This document shows positions 58,751 through 64,000 of a stretch of 64,000 nt of DNA, one piece after another. This DNA comes from Streptacidiphilus sp. 4-A2 (GTDB taxonomy: Bacteria; Actinomycetota; Actinomycetes; Streptomycetales; Streptomycetaceae). The stretch lies in contig JAAFYY010000001.1 in the NCBI GenBank assembly GCA_014284505.1, forward strand, positions 620,001 to 684,000, written 5' to 3'. The position numbers and the translations under genes are program-made. A model generated the notes under the pieces. It did not search any database. It was not told where the DNA came from and was given only the letters and a program-made list of their open reading frames with translations. Numbering within the stretch: the stretch's first letter is position 1; each line of letters begins with the position of its first letter.

Positions 58751-61700
58751 TCAGGACACCCCGAGTTCCTTGTCGATGAAGTCGATGACTTCATCGACGG
58801 TCGCGGCCTCAAGCCTGCCGGCGGCCTCGTTCTCCTTCGGGGTGTCGCCGGCGCTGATCCACTTCGAGAGGACAGTCTGGAGGCGCACGGTGACGTCCGC
58901 GCGAATGCCGCTGCCCGCCGGAATGGCCGAGAGGATGTCCTCCAGTGCGTCGAGTTCGGTGAACACCGGTGGCGCCGCATCCTCGTCCTGGTATATGGCG
59001 GAGCGGAGTTGCGCCGCCAACGCCGTCGGCGTCGGGTAGTCGAAGATGACGGTGGCGGGCAGCCGTTGGCCGGTGGCCGTGTTCAGCCGGTTGCGGAGTT
59101 CGACCGCTGTCAGCGAGTCGAACCCGAGCTCCTTGAAGGCCCGTTCGGGACCCACCTGCTCGATCGAGGTATAGCCCAGCACAGTTGCGGCCTCGGTACG
59201 GACCAGGTTCACCAGGATCCGGTCCTGTTCGGCCCGTGAGCGGCCGGACAACTGCTCGGCCAGCGCGTTCGTCCCCGCTTCGGCGGCGTTGTCCTGCGCC
59301 GAACTCCGTTGCTGTGCGAGGGCACGGACCTCGGGCAGGTCGGCCAGCAGCGGGCTGGGCCGGCGCAGGGTGAACACCTCGCCGAACCGCTCCCAGTCGA
59401 CGTCCGCGACGGTGAAGACCCCGCCACCGCCGTCCACCACCGAGGCCAGCGCGGCGATGCCCAGATCGCCGTCGAGGAACCGAAGTCCCCGCGACTGCAA
59501 GGCCGTTGCCGCGCCCTCGCTGTCGGCCATGCCGCCGCCGTCCCACGGCCCCCAGGCCACCGAGGCCCCGGCCAGGCCGCGGGCCGCCGCCGCTCGACCA
59601 GTGCGTCCAGGAACGCGTTCCCGGCCGCATAGCCGGGCTGCCGTCCACTGCCCCAGGTCGCCGAGATCGACGAGAACACCACGAACGCGGACAGCTTGTG
59701 ATCAGCCGTCAGTTCATCCAGCCAGAGCGCCCCGCCGACCTTGGCCGCCATCACCCCGGCCACGGCGGCCAGATCCGTCTCCTCGATCAGCGTGGCCTCC
59801 GGCAGCCCGGCGGCATGGATCACCGCGGTCAGCTCCGGGCCGTCGGCCGCGATCCGCGCCAGCAGCCCGGCGACCTGCTCCCGGGCGCCGATGTCGGCGG
59901 CCAGCACCGTGGCCTCGGCCCCGGTCTCTGCCAGCCCGGCGGCCAGGCCCGCCACCCCGGCGCCTGCGCGCCGGAGCGGCTGGTCAGCACCACCCGTTCG
60001 GCGCCGCGACCGGCGGCCCAGCGGGCGGCACGTCCGCCGAGCGCCCCGCTGCCGCCGGTGACCACCACCGTGCCCTGGGGCGTCCAGGGTTCGCCGCTCC
60101 CCTGGCAGGCGCGGCCCGCACCAGTCGGCGGGCCAGGATCCCGGCTTCCCGGATCGCCACCTGGTCCTCGCCGCACCCGGCCAGGACGGCTACCAGCCGT
60201 CCCGCCGAGCGGGCGTCCAGCGTGTGCGGTGCGTGCGGTGCGTCCAGCTTCTGTGGCAGGTCGATCAGACCGCCCCAGCGCTCCGGGTGCTCCAGGCCGA
60301 CCACCCGGCCCAGTCCCCACACCTGGGCCGACAGTGCGGCCGGCGCCTCGCCGGTACCGGCCGCGACCGCGCCCCGGGTCAGCACCCACAGCGGCGCCGC
60401 GACCGACAGGTCGCCCAGCGCCTGGGTCAGCGCCAGCGTCCGGGCCAGGCCCGCGCCCACCACCGGGGACTGCGCCGACGGCTCCGGTTCCCGGGCCGGC
60501 AGTGCGAGCACCCCGGCCGGGATCCGCCCGCCGGCGGCCGCGCCGATCCGGGCCGCGACCGAGGCCCGGTCCAGCTCGTCGTCGGCGGTCTCGACCAGGA
60601 CGGTCTCGGCGCCGTGCGCGGTCAGGATCCGCAGATACTCCTCCGCCTGCCCGGACGGGCGGTCGGCGACCACCAGCCAGAGCCCGGACAGGGGGGCCGG
60701 GGCCGGGTCGGGCACCGGCGTCCAGGAGATGGCGTACCGCCAGCCGGCCGTGGCCGACTCCCCGCGTTCCCGCAGCCGCCAGGAGGTCAGCACGGGCAGG
60801 ACGTCGTCGAGCCGCTGCCGGTCCTCGGCAGACAGGGACCCGACCGACAGCGCCCCAGGCAAGGCCCCGGGCAGCGACCCGGACTGCGCCCCGGACAGGG
60901 TGTCCGCCAGGGACTGGACGTCGCCGCCCTCGACCGCCGCCCAGAACCGCTGCTCCTCAGCGCTCTCCGGGCCGCGCCCGCCCTGCGGTGCCGGGTCCGC
61001 CGACGGCTCCGGGCGCACCCAGAACCTTTCCCGGGCGAAGGCGTAGGTCGGCAGGTCCAGCCGCTGCCCGGTCGGCAGCAACGCGGCCCAGTCCACATCG
61101 ACGCCCTGGACGTGCGCCCGGCTCAGGGCGGCCAGCAGGGCCTGCGGCGCGGGCACGTCCTTGCGCTGGAGCGGGAGGAACACCGGTTCGCTGCCGCTGT
61201 CCGCCTCGGCGAGTGCGGCCGGGCCCATCGCCGACAGCGTCCCGTCCGGGCCGATCTCGATGAACACCGACACGCCCTGGGCCGAGAGGGTGCTGACCGC
61301 GTCGGCGTAGCGCACCGCCCGGCGCGCCTGCTGGACCCAGTAGTCCGGACCGGGTTCGCTGATCACCTCACCGGTGAGCGCCCCGACCCAGGTGGTGCCG
61401 GGTGCCGAGTGCTCCAGCCGCGCAGCCACCGCGCCGAGCTGCTCCAGCACCGGATCCATCCGGGCCGAGTGGAACGCGTGGCTGACCCGCAGCCGGCGCA
61501 CCCGTCGGCCCAGTCCGCGCCACAGCTCCAGCAGCATGTCCACGGCGCTCTCCTCGCCGGAGACCACCATCGAGGAGGGGCCGTTGACCGCCGCCACCGA
61601 CACCCCTGATGCCTCGTCCAGGGTGGCCAGGAGTTCCTCCTCGGTGGCCTCGATCGCGGCCATCGCCCCGCCCTTGGGCAGCGCCTGCATCAACCGCGCC

Positions 61701-64000
61701 CGCACCGCCACCAAGCGGCAGGCATCCACCAGGCTGAGCACCCCGGCCGCATACGCCGCCGCGATCTCACCCACCGAATGCCCCGCCACCGCATCCGGTA
61801 CGACCCCGGCCGCCGCCAGCAACGCCACCAGCCCCACCTCGACCGCGAACAACCCGGTCTGCGCATACACGGTCTGCGTAGCACGCTCGTCATCCGCATC
61901 CGCACCGAGCACCACCTCCCGCACCGGCAACCCCAGCTCAGCCTCGACCAGCGCGCACACCTCGTCGAAGGCAGCCGCGAACACCGGCGAGGCCGCATAC
62001 AACTCCCGCCCCATACCAGCCCGCTGCGACCCCTGACCCGCAAACACAAACCCGACCCGAGGACGCCCGGCCGGAACCACCCCACCCACCACACCCGGCA
62101 CCGACACGCCCGCAGCCACAGCCCCCAACCCCGACACCAGACCAGCCAACCCCTCCCCCACCACCACAGCCCGATGCTCGAACACCGACCGCCCAGCCAC
62201 CAACGACCAACCCACATCCACCGGATCCACACCCGGATGCGCCGCGAGGTGTGCCTGCAACTGCCGGGCCTGCGCGGCCAGGGCTTCGCCGGTACGCCCG
62301 GACAGCAGCCACAACGGCCGTGCACCGGAAAAGACTTCGGGCGCGGCAAGGTCGGCGGTGACCGGGGCGGGAGCGGGAGCTTCCTCCAGGATGGTGTGCA
62401 CATTGGTGCCGCTCATCCCGAACGCCGACACCCCGGCCCGCCGGGGACGGGCGCCGGCCGGCCAGGAAACTGCCTCGCCGAGCAGCCGGACCTCACCCGC
62501 GGACCAGTCGATGTGCGGCGAGGGCTCGTCCACATGCAGGGTCCGCGGCAGTTGCTGGTGCTGAAGCGCCAGCACCATCTTGATCACGGCGGCCATCCCG
62601 GCGGCGGCCTGGGTGTGGCCGATGTTGGACTTCACCGAGCCCAGCCACAACGGCCGTTCCCCGTCCCGCTCCTGGCCGTAGGTGGCCAGCAGCGCCTGCG
62701 CCTCGATCGGGTCCCCCAGCACCGTACCCGTACCATGCGCCTCCACCGCATCCACATCCGCCGCCGACAACCGCGCACTGGCCAACGCCGCCCGGATCAC
62801 CCGCTGCTGCGAAGGACCATTCGGCGCGGTCAGCCCGTTGGAAGCACCATCCTGATTCACCGCACTGCCACGCACCACCGCCAGCACCGGATGCCCATTG
62901 CGCCGCGCATCCGACAACCGCTCCAGCACCAGCACACCCGCACCCTCGGCCATGCCCATCCCGTCCGCGCCGGCCCCGAAGGCCTTGCAGCGGCCGTCCG
63001 AGGCCAGGCCGAGCTGGGTGTTGAAGCCGGTGAACATCACCGGGGTGGCCGCCACGAACGCGCCGCCGCCAGCGCCAGCGTGCACTCGCCGGAGCGCAGC
63101 GCCTGTCCGGCCAGGTGCAGCGCCACCAGCGAGGACGAGCAGGCCGTGTCCACCGAGACCGCCGGGCCCTCCAGGCCCAGCACATACGACATCCGTCCGG
63201 AGAGGACGCTGCTGGAGGTGCCGGTCAGCAGATGCCCCTTGTCGCCGCTGCTGTCCTGCCGGTCCAGGCCGTAGCCGGACCAGGACGCGCCGACGAACAC
63301 GCCGGTGGCCGAGCCGCGCAGCCGGGCCGGGTCGATGCCCGCGCGTTCCAGCGCCTCCCAGGAGGTCTCCAGCAGCAGCCGCTGCTGCGGGTCCATGGTG
63401 AGCGCCTCGCGCGGGCTGATCCCGAAGAAGCCCGGGTCGAACACGCCTGCGTCGTAGAGGAATCCGCCGCGCGGGGCGCGCCCGGGGCCGCCCGAGGCGT
63501 CCTCGATGGCCGACAGGTCCCAGCCGCGGTCGGCGGGCAGGTCGGCGACGACGTCCGCACCGTCGGCCAGCAGCTGCCAGAACTCCTCCGGGGTGCGGAC
63601 CCCGCCGGGGAAGCGGCAGCCGATGCCGACGATCGCGATCGGCTCGTCGGTGGCGGTCGCGACGGCGGTGACGGCCGGGGTGTCCTCCCGCTCGCCCAGC
63701 AGCCGTGAGCGGAGGAAGCCCGCCAGCGCGGCCGAGGTCGGGTAGTCGAACACCAGCGTGGCCGGCAAGGACGTCCCGGTGCTTGCGCTCAGCCGGTTCC
63801 GCAGGTCGACGGCGGTGAGCGAGTCGAAGCCGAGATCGCGGAACGCCAGCCCGGCCGCCAGTTCCTCGGGCGAGGAGTGGCCCAGCACGACCGCAGCCTC
63901 GGTGCGTACCAGATCGGTGAGCAGCCGGGTCTGCTCGGCCCGGTTCAGGCCGGTCAGCCGGGCGGTCAGCTTCGGCGGCAGCGGCGCTCGGACCCTGGCT
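58751..64000 (-). CDS. Type I modular PKS, gene A (5' end outside window): ACP + KS-AT-KR-ACP + C-docking
   Basis: Multifunctional polyketide synthase subunit; the N-terminus lies beyond 64000. Visible order: ACP of an upstream module (about 63930-63735, GFDSL at ~63830), KS (63645-62385, DTACSSSL Cys at ~63140, EAHGTG, NIGHTQ), AT (62065-61200, GHSVG and HAFHS, so malonyl-CoA), KR (NADPH motif TGGSGALGG at ~60055; Ser/Tyr/Asn present), ACP (59220-59030) and a C-terminal docking segment ending [17 protein letters not shown], stop at 58751. The frame is broken near 63065, 60100, 59965 and 59595; homology continues across each break, so I treat this as one gene with sequencing indels. It should pass its chain to gene B, whose start is 49 nt downstream. 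Confidence 0.93.
60835..60905 (-). repeat. [13 protein letters not shown] linker repeat in module A
   Basis: The minus strand reads [20 protein letters not shown], between the post-AT linker and the KR structural subdomain. A low-complexity, slippage-type expansion without equivalent in the other modules. Confidence 0.7.
61680..61930 (-). repeat. Malonyl-AT patch shared by modules A and D3
   Basis: About 250 nt closely matching 17770-18020 of module D3, covering [23 protein letters not shown] and its surroundings; most differences are small indels in the D3 copy. The two modules lie 44 kb apart in separate genes. Confidence 0.8.
62690..62940 (-). repeat. KS gene-conversion patch shared by modules A and B1
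   Basis: About 250 nt nearly identical to 57650-57905 in module B1, and similar to 52320-52580 in B2. It codes for the KS segment with NQDGASNG and EAHGTG and ends abruptly on both sides where the two KS genes diverge. Confidence 0.8.
63735..63930 (-). other. ACP domain of the module upstream of module A
   Basis: Acyl carrier protein with the phosphopantetheine motif [15 protein letters not shown] (Ser codon near 63827), followed by [19 protein letters not shown] and directly by the KS of module A. The preceding text ([20 protein letters not shown]) is the usual entry to an actinomycete PKS ACP. It proves that gene A carries at least one more module or a loading unit upstream of the window edge. 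The rest of that module cannot be seen. Confidence 0.93.

Larger units (their letters stand above)
59030..63645 (-). other. Module A: KS-AT(malonyl)-KR(A1)-ACP
   Basis: KS 63645-62385; its middle (62940-62690) is almost identical in DNA to the KS of B1. AT 62065-61200 with [23 protein letters not shown] and HAFHS, the malonyl-CoA signature. KR 60075-59590 with TGGSGALGG, the triad Ser-Tyr-Asn and Lys in AAKVGG; Trp eight residues before the Tyr, Gln at -3 and no LDD predict A1 (L-hydroxyl). No DH or ER, so it should add an acetate unit and leave a beta-hydroxyl. The linker after the AT has the short repeat [25 protein letters not shown] at ~59120. Confidence 0.88.

Overview
This window is one uninterrupted stretch of a giant modular type I (cis-AT) polyketide synthase (PKS) locus. 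Every gene lies on the minus strand, so it reads from 64000 down to 1. The very high G+C, the codon usage and the PKS architecture point to an actinomycete, most likely Streptomyces or a relative; genus and product cannot be fixed from the sequence. I see no RNA genes, mobile elements, regulators, tailoring enzymes, loading module or thioesterase, so both ends of the assembly line lie outside the window.

Layout in order of transcription: gene A (64000-58751, 5' end outside) holds the ACP of an upstream module and one complete module. Gene B (58701-48308) has two modules, gene C (48281-29210) four, gene D (29184-9536) four. Gene E (9489-1, 3' end outside) has one complete module and the KS-AT-DH-ER part of a second. 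Gene gaps are only 25-49 nt, each with a Shine-Dalgarno-like sequence, which suggests one operon. Every visible subunit start is a coiled-coil N-terminal docking helix and every visible subunit end an acidic helical C-terminal docking segment, so the chain should pass A>B>C>D>E.

Predicted chemistry: 13 KS domains, all with the active-site Cys where it can be read. AT motifs: malonyl (HAFH) in A and D3; methylmalonyl (YASH) in B2, C1-C4, D1, D2, D4 and E1; an unusual YAPH motif in B1 and E2. KR types from the Trp/His/LDD fingerprints: A=A1, B1=B1-type, B2=A1, C1=A2, C2=A1, C3=A2, C4=A1, D1=A2, D2=A1, D3=A1, D4=B1-type, E1=A2. DH domains sit in B1, D4 and E2, and an ER in E2. The expected backbone contains seven consecutive methylmalonyl, ketoreduction-only extensions (B2 to D2), a very long polypropionate polyol stretch.

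Notable points: (i) modules C1+C2, C3+C4 and D1+D2 look like three copies of one bimodule with alternating A2/A1 ketoreductases; (ii) the KS after each A2 ketoreductase belongs to its own sequence type; (iii) AT cores with odd codon usage are shared nearly identically between modules, the mark of natural domain swapping; (iv) a DH lacking its catalytic Asp (B1) and a KR lacking its catalytic Ser (D4). All five reading frames are broken by several dozen one-base indels, mostly shortened homopolymers; I read these as sequencing errors, not gene decay.
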